This document shows positions 1-11,679 of a DNA stretch of 64,000 nt, piece by piece (the first letter of the stretch is position 1; the number at the start of each line of letters is the position of its first letter). This DNA is from Mesaphorura yosii (taxonomy: Eukaryota > Arthropoda > Collembola > Poduromorpha > Tullbergiidae). Location of the stretch: the NCBI GenBank assembly GCA_009869945.1, contig WIXG01000043.1:124001-188000 (forward strand), written 5' to 3'. Below the pieces are notes generated by a model. It ran no database searches. It was not told the origin of the DNA and saw only the letters and a list, made by a program, of their open reading frames with translations. A program made the translations under genes and the position numbers.

Positions 1-1686
1 CTAACTCGTCTTTTATTACTTTCGCTGACATTGGCAACTATCATTGTCCAAGTTCACAGTGCTAGAATAGTGTTTATATTTACTGGTGGTAACTTAAGTC
101 ACAAAATTTTCGTTTGGCCCTTCGTGCTCTCGCTTGCTGAACGTGGCCATCACATCACATTTTACTCGTCGAGTCAAAAACAATTGCAGAGCCATCCGAA
201 TGTGACAGACATTGCTCCGGCAGCCTTAGTGAAGGCCACAGCCTCGATTTACGAGTTGGACCGTTTTCAACAACGAGCCGATGGTCTGGACGCCTTTGAT
301 ATTAACCTCTACTTGCGTGTCACGGTTGGAATGTGTCGGTCAATAATGCACTCGGACGACCCTGAGCTGGTCAACATGGTTGAGAATGGAGACTACGACC
401 TGGCAATTGTGAATACGATATTTGGGGAGTGCGGTGTGCTCTTGGCGCAGTATCACGGCTGGAAGTACATCTACTTTAGCGCCAACACGATTGTGGCATC
501 ATTGCATCCTACATTCGGAATGCCATGGTCGGCTGACCATATTCCGGACCTTACGACAAAGATGACGTACCCAATGACATTCTACGCGAGGATTCGCAAT
601 CTCTATCATTATTATCGAGTGGGGCTGCCAAGTGACTACTTCACCGAATCAATGGAAGGCTTGATGAAAGAACGCTTTGGGTTGACGTCCGTTCCGAATT
701 TCATTGACATGGAGAGAAACGCCAGCTTAGTCTTTTACAACTCCCACCACGCACTAGACTTTGCTCGATCGCTGCCTCCTATGTTTATTCCCGTGGGAGG
801 AATGCAGTGCTGGGGTGAGATTGGTGCACTGCGGAAGAACATCAAGGAATTCATTGACAATGCCGAAGATGGTGTGGTTTTAATCTCATTTGGGTCAACG
901 GTCATTCCAAGCTCCATGTCCAAGCACTTGCTTGCTATGTTCTATAGCATGATGCGAAAATTCAACACGGTACGATTCATTTGGCGATGGAAAGGAGAAG
1001 AACCCGACAATGCGCCAAAGAACTTGCTAGCTGTGGACTGGCTTCCACAGAAAGACATCTTAAGTAAATTCCGCATGCCGGTTCTTCGTTTCTCGCTTCG
1101 TACTGATTTATTCCTTTGACTTCGACAACAGGTCATCCGAAGACGCGTGCGCTGATGTCGCACTGTGGGTTAAACAGCATTATTGAAGCCACATGCTTCG
1201 GCGTCCCGGTAATTGGTGTACCACTCTACGGAGATCAGGACTTCAATGCATACCGACTTCAAGCTCACGAAGTTGGAACCAAGCTGGAGTTGAAAGGAAT
1301 CACTCAAGAAAACATGGACGCAGCTGTGGAAGAGATTTTGACCAATCCCAAGTAAATATTTGCACGCAGCGTTCATTATTCATAAAGTCAGCATTTTCGT
1401 ATCATTTTACCTCTCTTGTCTCAGATACAAGGCGAATATGGTGACTCGTTCCGGAGTTCTGAAAGACCAGCCTCTGAAGCCTGTGGACGCTGCAGTTTTT
1501 TGGACGGAATTCGTCCTGCGCCACAACGATACTTCCAGCTTCAAGCTGATGGGATTAGATCAGCCTCTGTTTGTCCGTCACATGCTCGATATTTATTTAG
1601 CGATTCTATTTGTGTTGATCGTTCTCCCGTTGAGTATTATGTATCTTGTATATACATTTGTACGAAAGGTGATTTTTAAACTGTGA
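1..1686 (+). CDS. UDP-glycosyltransferase (UGT-A), 5' end outside window
   Basis: Membrane-bound UGT that would transfer a sugar from a UDP-sugar to small lipophilic molecules in the ER lumen. Exons: <1-1063, 1132-1351, 1425-1686; introns of 68 and 73 bp. The frame is open from base 1 with a hydrophobic signal-peptide core ending near ARIVF, so the start ATG lies upstream; the TTG at 31 is not the start. Visible: the GGNLSHK segment carrying the probable catalytic His, the donor-binding signature from WLPQKDIL through HCGLNSIIEATCFGVPVIG, a C-terminal transmembrane helix and a short basic tail (VRKVIFKL). It lacks the intron that both downstream paralogues have (at GALRK/NIKEF). Tandem with two paralogues at 2002 and 5792. 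Family certain; substrate unknown. Confidence 0.92.
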
Positions 1687-2001
1687 GCACGTGTGCTGAT
1701 TAAATGCGTTGCAAATTGGATAACTAATGAAATCAATCTTCCCAGTCCCAGGCACAATGGTTTTGATGGGATTGTGAGAACAATGCAAACTGATAATCCG
1801 TGTGTGCACGAGTTTGTTGTGGTCCTCATGTAGACAGGCTTGTGTATACAAAATGCAACCAATAAGTACCGTCAATGTTTCAGTTTGTTACCTTTTAACC
1901 TCAACGACGGTCTGAATATCACCAGAATTTGTAACACATAACTTCGAGTTAATCACGTTATCGGTTTCAAAATTTAGTTCCAATCAGCACCCGTGGTAAA
2001 A
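1687..2001. other. UGT-A/UGT-B intergenic spacer
   Basis: 315 bp between two tandem UGT genes. It should hold the UGT-A 3' UTR and UGT-B promoter. I see no clear TATA box, and the short minus-strand ORFs here have no recognisable content. Confidence 0.6.
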
Positions 2002-3747
2002 ATGGCACTGTTTCGTTCATTTTTGATCTTAAGTCTTGTTTTTTTCTCCTTGAATTCGGTGTTCAGTGCGAGAATAATATTTTTGTTCGCCGGAGGCAAC
2101 TTGAGCCACAAACTCAGCGTGTGGCCATTCGTGCTCGGTCTGGCCGACCGTGGTCACCACATCACATTCTACTCATCAAGTGACAAGCCTATGCAGAGTC
2201 ATCCGAACGTGACAGACATTGCCCCGTCGGCTCTGGTAAAAGCAACGACTTCCGCTTACAGTGTGGATAGGTTGCAAAGCAGGGCTGAAGGTAGAGAGAC
2301 GGAGGAGCTGTACAAGTTTCCTGATATCAGTTTGGCCATGTGCCGGGCGATTTTCTTCACAAAAGGCGATACTGACCTCGTCAGCATGGTAGAAAATGGC
2401 GACTACGACTTGGCCATCGTGAATGTAATTTTCGGAGAGTGTGGGACAGTGATTGCGAATTATCATGGCTGGAAGTTCATTCACTACACAGCGACAACTT
2501 TCATTCCAATGTTTAACGGTGACCACGGGACACCATGGCCTGTGTCGTACATTCCTGATCTCGGAGCCAGAATTCAATACCCGATGGGATTTGCTGATCG
2601 AGTGAGGAATTTCATGAGCTATTACAAATGGGCTTTCAGGGAAGCCTCATTCGATAAGGCGGTTGAAGAAATGATGAAAGAAAGATATGGCTTGGATTCT
2701 GTACCGACATTTACGCAAATGCAACGAAATGCAAGCTTGATATTTTATGGCGGACACCACGCCATTGATTTTGCGCGTCCACTACCTCCAGTCTTTGTCC
2801 CGATTGGTGGAATGCAGTGCTTAGAGAAGATCGGAGCATTGAGCAAAGTACGACCAGTGAAAAGTTTATCAAGTCAAGAAACCGATCACAATTTTATCTG
2901 CTACACATTTCAGGAATTTCAAGAATTCATGGATAACGCTGAAGACGGTGTCATCCTGATTGCGTTTGGGTCGACAGTCGATTTAAGCACAATGTCGTCG
3001 AGATTCCTGAACTTATTCTTTAATATGATGAGGAGATTCAGCACGGTGAGGTTCATTTGGAGGTGGAAAGGTGAAATGCCCGATAATGCCCCAGAGAATT
3101 TGATGGCAGCTGAATGGCTACCGCAGAAAGAAATTTTAAGCAAGTTTATAAATAATTATTGCCTCAGTTCATACGCTAACATAACGTTCGCTCACTTCAG
3201 ATCACCCGAACCTACGCGCGTTCATGACTCACTGTGGAATGAACAGCGTAACCGAAGCGACGTGTTATGGAGTTCCACTGATTGGCGTTCCTCTTTTCGC
3301 TGATCAAGATTTTAATGCTATTCGAATCGAAGCGCAAGAAATTGGAGTTAAATTGGAGTTAAATGGAATAGCTCAAGAACGAATGGATTTGGCGATGGAG
3401 AAGATTCTGTCGAATCCCACGTAAATTGCTTTGAACTGTTTTGTAATCAAAAGGACTGCATCTGTTAAATTCAACCTCGAATGTTCTACAGGTACAAAGA
3501 GAATATGGTCGCTCGTTCGAGGATTCTGAAAGATCAGCCGTTGAATCCCGTGCAGACTGCTGTTTATTGGACAGAGTTTGTCCTTCGCCACAATGATACG
3601 TCAAGTTTTAAGCTGATGAGGCTAGATCAACCCTTTTACGTCCGACACATGCTTGATATCCACTTCGCGCTGTTCCTGGGTGCATTTGTAATGCCGTTAG
3701 TGGTGATGTGTTTCGTAATTGTGTTTATCAGGAAACTGCTACATTAA
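2002..3747 (+). CDS. UDP-glycosyltransferase (UGT-B), complete
   Basis: Complete UGT of 515 residues, a usual length for the family. Exons: 2002-2847, 2914-3139, 3201-3420, 3492-3747. The ATG at 2002 was chosen because it opens a classic signal peptide (MALFRSFLILSLVFF) cleaved near FSA/RIIF; a GTG nine bases upstream is not needed. Motifs: GGNLSHK, EWLPQKEIL, HCGMNSVTEATCYGVPLIG, then a C-terminal membrane helix and tail IRKLLH. The first intron (66 bp) is in frame without a stop. The second intron starts with GC (3140, AA/GCAAGT), while both paralogues use GT at the same place; only the GC donor keeps NHPNLRAFM in frame. Substrate unknown. Confidence 0.93.
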
Positions 3748-4058
3748 ATACAGTCAGTCAACCAGTCTGGGCCAAAGATGTTTCAATACTAATTGTAGAT
3801 ACCTCACTCCCTATCAGAGTGTAATATTTTGCTTGTGAGTAACTTCAACTTGTTTGAGGGGTAATATGTTTTATTATGTTAAGAGTTCAAATCGTTAACA
3901 ATACAACGACCTGTGTCTAGACACAATAATCTAATTGCCCTTAAAATGTACCACTTTTGTACATTGACTTCTGTTTGATACCGGTGGTAGCTTAAGTGTA
4001 GTTTCTTTGGCCGGGTAGTGAAGTCTGGCCTTGAGGTATTGCTCAGAAATGAGTGCAA
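3748..4058. other. Spacer downstream of UGT-B
   Basis: A/T-rich, presumably the UGT-B 3' UTR followed by intergenic DNA. No gene or repeat recognised before the transposase remnant begins at 4059. Confidence 0.5.
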
Positions 4059-5282
4059 TTAGCTTTTCACATGGTCAGTAAACAGGTCGTGATCCTCGTT
4101 AACTGTTGTCCTCAGTTCTTCGAAGATTGTGGGCACATTGGAGTAACGCAGAACATTCCTTATCAGCTCTGATTTCTTCAACGACGACAGACCTTTTGGA
4201 ATGTTTCGCCTCACTTCGAATTTCGTTATCTTGCAAATTTGAATTAAGTCTGGGCTTGGGACAAACAATCCTCCTTTCTGCTTTTCACTTAACAGCAAGC
4301 TGTCTTCATCCAGCAGTACACTTTTGACATCTGACGTAATTAAAGTCAAGTAAGATGATGCACAGGTGATTTTTGCAGATATGGTGCGGCCAACCCATCC
4401 AGCGATGTACACAACGATGTTTCTGATGAACGGGCTTAGGCACTGCAAATCTGCGCATAATTCCTCCTCCGAATTGTCTGAATCTTCGCCGTTTTCGGAA
4501 TTAGAGTGGCTCGGCCACGGATGTCCGCCATATTTTCCAGAGCCGACATTCGTGATGTGCTTTCGTCTTATGCGGTGGCATTTGCGTTGAGACCAGGCTT
4601 CAGATTTCCACAAAACAATGATTTTACTGCATACTCAAGCTGGACTACATTCGGATTGTCAGTTAGTGCAATGAAGTTTGCGGTAGGTCTAGAGTCGACA
4701 AACTACGGAAGACCAAGTTTTCGGCAAACATTTAGGGACACTGCAACTGAATTGCTTAGATTTGAGTACAGAGTTGAATCTTCGTTCATGTCAGCACAAG
4801 AGAAATGACCGTCAGCGATACTGTTCCGTCCATCCACTCCATTTCGGGTGCAGCAACTCCAGAAGTGCAGCGAACACACGTAGATTTCATTGGGATAATT
4901 TAATTCTCCATTTTTGCCACGAACGAAGTGCAGCCGTTTGTCACGTTGTGCTGCCTGCTTTGGTAGCCTAAAATGTTCCAGAACATGATTGCAGGGATTT
5001 GACTTGCCTGTGGAAAGATACCGTCGGCGAATTAGGCTGTGTTGGGCAGTCTTGAATAATGCACCTTTTGTGGCCCATTATTGTGAATTAGTTTGATCCA
5101 GCTGTGGCCGAACTTCTCTTGCGAACAAAACGGAACCAAATTAGAGGCGAGATTACCAGGAGATTGAGTTTTCCGTGAAAATTGAAGTGGCATGAGTTTT
5201 TAACAGGATTTGACATCAACAAATTAACTGTTGGTAACAGTGATCGAACGATTGCTACTTTGTCAAACATCCTACCCCTCAA
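4059..5282 (-). mobile_element. Decayed P-element/THAP9-like transposase remnant
   Basis: The reading frame 4059-4613 (minus) resembles the C-terminal part of P-element/THAP9 transposases: a VVYIAGWVGR block, a CASSYLTLI block, then KQKGGLFVPSPDLIQIC followed by an EVRRN helix. Upstream on the same strand (4614-4800) the text still resembles the family (LTDNPNVVQLEYAVKSL, matching the usual DNP-x-x-LQF-Y region) but is broken by stops. A further piece at 5088-5282 has a VAIVRSLLPTVN stretch like the helix where these proteins list their variable N-side repeats. No N-terminal THAP finger and no terminal repeats were found, so it is a dead fragment. The exact family is inferred. Confidence 0.7.
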
Positions 5283-5791
5283 ACCATGGCGTTGACATAG
5301 AGAGATTGTCGGGAATAATGCCTCTAGTCTTTACATTGGAATCTCTTTGGTCGGGACTGAAAATTGAAATTGCGTCTCAATTCTTTCTGACTAGCACAGC
5401 ATGACTCAGAAATTTAATGGCTTTATGCGCTTAAAAATAAAAACAAGTCTACGTGAGTACACAACACGAGAAGGTTTACCTGGCTTTCGAGGCCAGTGTA
5501 CTGTATTTACTCACAGTTCAATATTAATAGATTACTTGAAAAATTTGTACTCAGATGCATGGTTTTGCGTTCTGGAATGGGAAGTCATGTTGAATCTTTG
5601 ACCTGTGGACCGAACCTTTGTGTAATGTTTGAATTTAATATCTGTGAGATTATTATTATTTTGGCTTCATAATAACACAACCACATGATTTTAAATCTAT
5701 GACACCGAAATGCTAAACCCATTCTCTCGTGTTGCTCGCTGCATTGAGGTCAGACGATTTGGGTCTTTTAGTTTTTCTACCGACAGTGACA
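5283..5791. other. UGT-C upstream region
   Basis: About 500 bp between the transposase remnant and the UGT-C start. A 66-codon plus frame at 5401-5601 has no recognisable features and is not called. Promoter elements for UGT-C are presumably here but none is distinct. Confidence 0.5.
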
Positions 5792-7543
5792 ATGTCTGTA
5801 CGCGTGCTTTTGTTCACCGCCATTTTGGCGGCTTCATTAAGTGCCTCGTTCGGTGCTAGAATAATATTTCTGTTTGCCGGTGGCAACTTAAGTCACAAAA
5901 TGGGCGTTTGGCCTCTCGTTCTTGGTCTGGCTGACCGTAGCCACCAAATAACGTTTGTTTCATCTCACCCCAAAACTGTGCAGAGCCATCCTAATGTAAC
6001 CGACATTGCACCGGAAGTAATGACAAGATTTACAGCATCCCTATACAATGTGGACAGACTTCAAGACAGGGAAGCGGAGAGAGATGTCATGGGGCACTAT
6101 GCTGAAGTGAGTGTTCGCGCGTGCAAGGCACTTTTAAATGCAAGAAATGACTCCCAGCTCAGTCACATTATTGACCATGGTGAATACGATCTGGCGATCG
6201 TGAACAGCATCTTTGGGGAATGTGGAATCCTTATTGCGTCGTACCATGGCTGGAAATTCATTGAGTTTAGCACGACAACAATTATCGGATGGTATCATCA
6301 TTCATTTGGTCTCCCGTGGCAGGCATCCTACATTCCAGACATGAGTTACAGAACGAGTTATCCACTGGGATTCGTGCAACGCGTGAGGAATGTGCTGGAA
6401 TACTTCAAAAATGGCAAAAGAGGCGAATCACACAGCACTGAACTTGAAGAGCTAATGAAAGAACGATTTGGGTTGGAAAGCGTCCCGTCGTTTGTCGAAA
6501 TGGAGAGAAACGCGAGTCTGGTATTTTACAGTGCCCATCACGCCATTGACTATGCGAGGCCGCTCACGCCAATGTTCATCCCCATTGGTGGGATGCAATG
6601 TTGGGCCAAAGTTGGAGTTCTTTCACAGGTAAGTGACACAAAGAGAGCAAAGATGGCTTTTATTGTTCACCTGCTAATGGATGAATTATTCTTTCCGCCA
6701 GAATTTCCAAGAATTCATGGACAATGCGGAAGAAGGCGTTATCCTTATTGCATTTGGATCAACAATTGAGTTTAATAAACTCACTCCTCGATACATAAAC
6801 CTTTTCTTCAACATGATGAGAAAGTACAGCAAAGTGAAATTTATTTGGAGATGGAAAGGTGAAATGCCGGCAGATTCGCCGCCCAATCTCATGGCTTCTG
6901 AGTGGCTGCCACAAAAAGAGATCCTCAGTAAGTCAAATTATCATTGCTTCTCGTATTCATTGCTTGAACTGATCATTACTGGTCTTCTTTCTGTTTCTCA
7001 GATCATCCGAAAATCCGAGCTTTCATGACACATTGTGGGATGAACAGCGTAACAGAGGCAACTTGTTTTGGAGTGCCTCTCATTGGCGTCCCTCTCTTTG
7101 GAGACCAGGATTTGGTTGCTTACCGCCTTGAAGCGCAAGAGCTTGGAGTTGTTCTCGAAATCAAAGGAATTACTCAAGAAAGAATGAATGAAGTTGTTGG
7201 GAAAATTTTATCCAGCAAAAAGTAATTAATAATTAACAGAAATTCAATCCATTAATCAAAACATAACATTTTCAGATACAAATCCAACATGATGACAAGG
7301 TCCAAGATCTTGAAAGACCAACCACAGAACCCGATTGATACAGCCGTGTACTGGACAGAATTCGTACTTCGCCACGACGATATGCGCAGTTTTAAGCCGA
7401 TGGACTTAGAACAACCACAATTTATTCGTCACATGGTGGATGCTTACTTGACTATTATAACTGTGACTATTGCAGTGCCTTTACTAATAATGTATGCAGT
7501 TGTTCGCTTTGTCAAAGTTAAGATATTGAACCGCAAGCAATAA
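5792..7543 (+). CDS. UDP-glycosyltransferase (UGT-C), complete
   Basis: Complete UGT of 516 residues. Exons: 5792-6628, 6702-6927, 7002-7221, 7276-7543; introns of 73, 74 and 54 bp, all GT-AG. The ATG at 5792 starts a signal peptide (MSVRVLLFTAILAASLSASF) followed by GARIIFLFAGGNLSHK; the frame stays open upstream to 5729 but that part lacks signal-peptide character. Downstream: EWLPQKEIL, HCGMNSVTEATCFGVPLIG, VPLFGDQD, C-terminal transmembrane helix and a Lys/Arg-rich tail ending NRKQ. Intron positions match UGT-B exactly, so the two are duplicates. An AATAAA overlaps the stop codon (7539-7544), probably by chance. Confidence 0.93.
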
Positions 7544-10500
7544 ATCTTTCCTCATGAATCTCCGTTGAGTAACGGATTTCAGTTGGCTGAGTTGGTTCAT
7601 TGTCTTGCCATGTATTCTTTATGGGTGATTCCTCCACCATTCACTGCACCGCTCCAAGAGTCGACGGGCAGGCGCCCGGCACTCGACACTCGACTCGCTT
7701 TGATGTGAAAATCACAAATGCTCTTTCGGCTGAATTAAATTAAATTGAAAGTGAGCAAGAGTCTTAGCAGAAAGTTTTTGCCTTGCTGTGCACAGGGAGT
7801 CAAAGAAGACTGATCTTCTGTGCTGCTGCAATGCAATACGGGCTGTGAATACTTATTAGCAGAGAAAAATACTGGAAAAGTACGAAATGAATGAATTGAG
7901 GGGAAGTTTCAAGTTTTATTTGCGTGCAACTTTCTTAGTTAGTTCTCAACTTGTCTCTATCTCCACAAGCTCTTTACTCAATGCTTTCTCCATTTGTAAA
8001 TCTGCAGTTTGCTCTTTTCCCTTGCCATGCCAGACTCTCGTCTCCCACTTTTTCGTATAATTTGAACTTTTTTGTGCTCGCTCCATTGCACGCTGCTACT
8101 GCACTGCCTTATTATTTATTGTCTCACGACAAACAGGCGAGATTCGAGTTGAAGTCGAAGTTTGAGTGTGTGACAGTTACATGCCTCCGCTGCTCGCGCT
8201 TGGTGCTCGACAATGGCAACGCATCCATGACGATTGAGTCATGACCATGGTCCTGTCCTTTACCCGAACACGAACTTTGGTCTTTCACTTTACACAACCA
8301 ACAAGCAACCATGGTCATGATATCGCTTCTTGGCAGACCAAGATAAAACGATAAACCGTCTTTTGCTGACATGTCCACTTAAACTTGACATGCTTCGTAG
8401 TCGCGAACTTCAATTTCCCTTCGTGTACCATGTGTCCAGCCAGCATTTTCGGGTTCAGGTTCCCACCCGCGACCCATTCAAATCACGGCAATATTTTAAT
8501 CCCGACTCACATAAGATTAGCTGAGCTGAGCTTAACCCCAAATATTGCCTTGTAAAACTAATGAGTGAATTCGGGTGGATAATTGACAAGGCCAAATGGA
8601 AGTCTCGGAATCCTTTAATGGCCAAGGCATTAAAAATTTAGGTCATCGTGTTTGCCTCGTCGCAATAATGCTTCCTTACTGCTGTATTTGTATTCTGTGC
8701 TTTGTAATAAGTAATTTGGGTTTATGATCAGTCCAGACTCATATTTTTACGGTGTCCAGTAATGGCTTGTTGTAGTAAAATAAAAATTTCATCTTCGTCT
8801 TTACTTCTTGGATGTGAACGTGGATGCTGTTTTGTCCCGTGTCCTTGTAGTTGATCTTTCGGTAATCCTCGCATGTTCGCTGAACTGGAAAAAGCTGCCG
8901 ATTTAAGAAAGGGCTTAAGTCACGCGCTGTACTGCTGGACAGCTAGCGCTCTCGCTCGCCATGCCATAAATTGAAGTACATATTTCAATTTATGTATTGT
9001 TTTGCCTCAAGTCTCCAAATCCCCATTTTCTCATTCACGAGACGCCTTTCACAGTTCACCTTGATCTCATAAACGAAACGAAGATACAATGTGATCACTT
9101 TTTATGTGTCGGATTACTTTATGGATGTCGCGAATGTCCAAGCACCAGGCTGCTTCGCAACAAGACGGCGAATCTACTTAATGGAATTATGCTATTTAAT
9201 AGAAAAGAGATAAAACCCGTGTCTTAATTTTATTTCACGACTTGACTACTTTGCCCTTACACTTGCCCGGCTCGAGATTAGAGTGGAGAAAGCATTTGGT
9301 AATAAATTTTATTGTGCCATGTAGACCCCGAGTCGCTACAAGAACACTGACTTTTTGAACTACATTATGCCAGATCAGCCTTTGGCTGGCAGCTGTGGTT
9401 CCACGGCCTGTACTGCGCTGGTTGTGGCTGAGAATGATTTTCTATTACTGTAGAAGGAAGTGCAGGTCGAGTCGAGTCGGGACTCGAGGCACAACACGGC
9501 TCCCGTGGCCCCAGATGCATTCTGTAGTATTTTGTAGTGGTGTAAGATAATCTTAATCCGTAACCCCGCAAAATGTATGTACGCCCGTAATGTCACTTAA
9601 AAGTTCATAAATTTTCTCGCACTTGACACTCACACATTCTTTCGTGAACTGTGCACTCCCTCACCAGGACTCTTTGGACCCGAACCAAGAAAGAAGAAAA
9701 CGAAAGGAGGGCAGGCAGCCGGGTTGGGCGAGTTAATGCAATGACTCAATCTATAAACTTTTCACTCAACACCAAATTACAAATCTTTCTTGTTCGCAAA
9801 AAGACGGAACGAGAAGCACTCACTTCGATTTTAGTCCAGTTCGCTGGCAGATTGGCTGTACTGCCCGGCGACGTCAGCTCGCAGTTGTCGTGTCTGGTCA
9901 CTTGGCGTGAGAAACCTGAGTCAATTTATTACATGACATGACAACTCGACCTTGTCCCTTCATACATACGGCATGCCAAACGCGAAACACCGCACATGCA
10001 CGAGTGCACACTGGAATTTATTATGTGGACTTTTATGAATGTGCATGTCGCAGATTCAGAGATAACTTTTCCGTGCAAAAAACATATGTCTGGCCATGCC
10101 ATTTGTTTCAAAACGAAGTGCAAGGCCAACTCTTCCAGTCGACTGAAACCTGAAGCCAAAATTGGCGAGGCACGTAGTGCTGACTGTAGTTGGCGTTTAA
10201 CATTCATTTCATCTTTGATTACAATCAACTGAACCTGAAACCATTTGTTACACATCAAAAGAGCAAGATTAATGTGAAGCGTGCTCGCGAGCTTCGTGTA
10301 GCCACTGCATGATATGCATCTCATCAAATTACCGCACTTTCCCTTTTAGCCATGTCCCAGTGCTTGACTTCAGTAATCTTCCTTTGCCTGAAGTGTTGAA
10401 CCTGCTGCTACTGCTGCTGCTCTGAATCAAGAAGAGACTTTCCAGAATTTCTTATCTTGTTTACTCTTCACGATGAACTCTTTCTCTATGCTGCTGCACC

Positions 10501-11679
10501 AGCTTATCCCATTATACGCCATTATACGTGAACGTCATGGTGAACGTCAAGATGAGTTACTTTGTTTTGATGTGGATGATGAGTTCGAGCCCCTCCGCCG
10601 ATCTGTTAACAGGGCAAGGCAAAGTCAAAGTCCTTGCGCTTTTCCACTCCGTCCGTTGAACTGAACTGAACTGAACTTTATCTTCCAGTCGTGCATCGTG
10701 CCGACGAGCAGAAAATGATGTAGGAAAGTTTTCTAATGGAAAAATAACAATAATGTACGCAGTAAATTACTACCTACAAGAAGAAAATGTGCAGATTGCA
10801 AATATTTCCAGCAGCCTGTCATTTCCTTCCTGCGCTTCCTTTCTGAAACAAGGCCTTAACATCAAGCATCAACTTTGGCATCATAATAACAATTCTGTGC
10901 GGAGAAAGTTTGCCATTCTCGTTTCCGCAAAAGGGTGCACACAGAATACAGTAGCCTAGTGTCATGCCGTGCCAGTTCATTTCCACATTGTACTCACACA
11001 TCACTTAATATTACGAGCATGCACCGACCGCTGTGCTGCGTGTACGGTGGTGCAGTCCATTACTTTCGCATTTAACAGTAACAAGCAGCAACAGTAACAG
11101 CAATGCTGTGGCATGTGGCACTTTAGAGTCGGAGAAAGTTGAGTACACATAAAAATCATAATGCTGGCGCTTGGCGTTTTCGTTTGGTCGGTCATGTTTT
11201 TATTTTCGCTTGTGGTCCTTTGGGAGCAAACAGAAAAAGCAACGAAAGTTCCGTATGCTTAATGTGTACGTGTACGTTTTTGTATTGGACCTCAAGGAAT
11301 ACTCCGCCAACTTGGTCTTGGACTCGACTGCATTTGACAGGAAAAATGAATTTCCTGGGAAATAGAAATACACTACAAGGCACAGTACACAGCACGGCAC
11401 AATGATTCACACTGTAATGTGAGAAACAGTGCGTGGTGGGACACAGTTTTGAGATATGAACCATATTCCTTATATAATGCATCGACATCACAGCAAAGCG
11501 TCCAAAAGTCCAAGCAATGCGACTGCATCACGGTGAAAGAAGAGAGAAATTACCGTTTCCAAGATATTGATCCTTCTATTGAATCGCTTGTTTTGCTCTT
11601 TACTCTGTTGCTTATCACAACAAAGCACAAACTTTTTCATATTTCATTCTAATCCGTGTATTTGTTTTCCATTTTCCAG
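7544..11679. other. 4.1-kb region with no recognised gene
   Basis: Lies between UGT-C and the first visible calcium-channel exon. I read it for the missing Cav3 N-terminus and domain I S1 helix and did not find them. Short frames on both strands (for example 8124-8378, 9929-10327, 11192-11491) show no domain, splice-consistent structure or family similarity. It may be intronic or 5' flanking DNA of the channel gene. Confidence 0.55.
8965..8994. repeat. Perfect 11-bp inverted repeat
   Basis: CATAAATTGAA (8965-8975) is followed after an 8-nt loop by its exact reverse complement (8984-8994). It is a potential hairpin in otherwise featureless DNA. A/T-rich, so chance is possible. Confidence 0.6.

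Noticed and set aside
2176..2577. 133-codon minus-strand ORF inside UGT-B
   Set aside because: Exact antisense shadow of conserved UGT coding sequence; no features of its own. The same applies to 735-923, 942-1163, 2919-3143 and 6686-6892.
2001..3303. Single long UGT-B frame of 436 codons
   Set aside because: It reads through the 66-bp intron and then past the GC donor into a different frame after ILSK; the conserved protein requires splicing.
9929..10327. 132-codon minus-strand ORF in the gene-free region
   Set aside because: No recognised family, no signal peptide, ordinary composition; length is compatible with chance.
7544..11679. Search for the missing Cav3 S1 exon
   Set aside because: No stretch resembling the conserved S1 (VILLNC-type) text with splice sites was seen; I do not claim absence, only that I could not find it.
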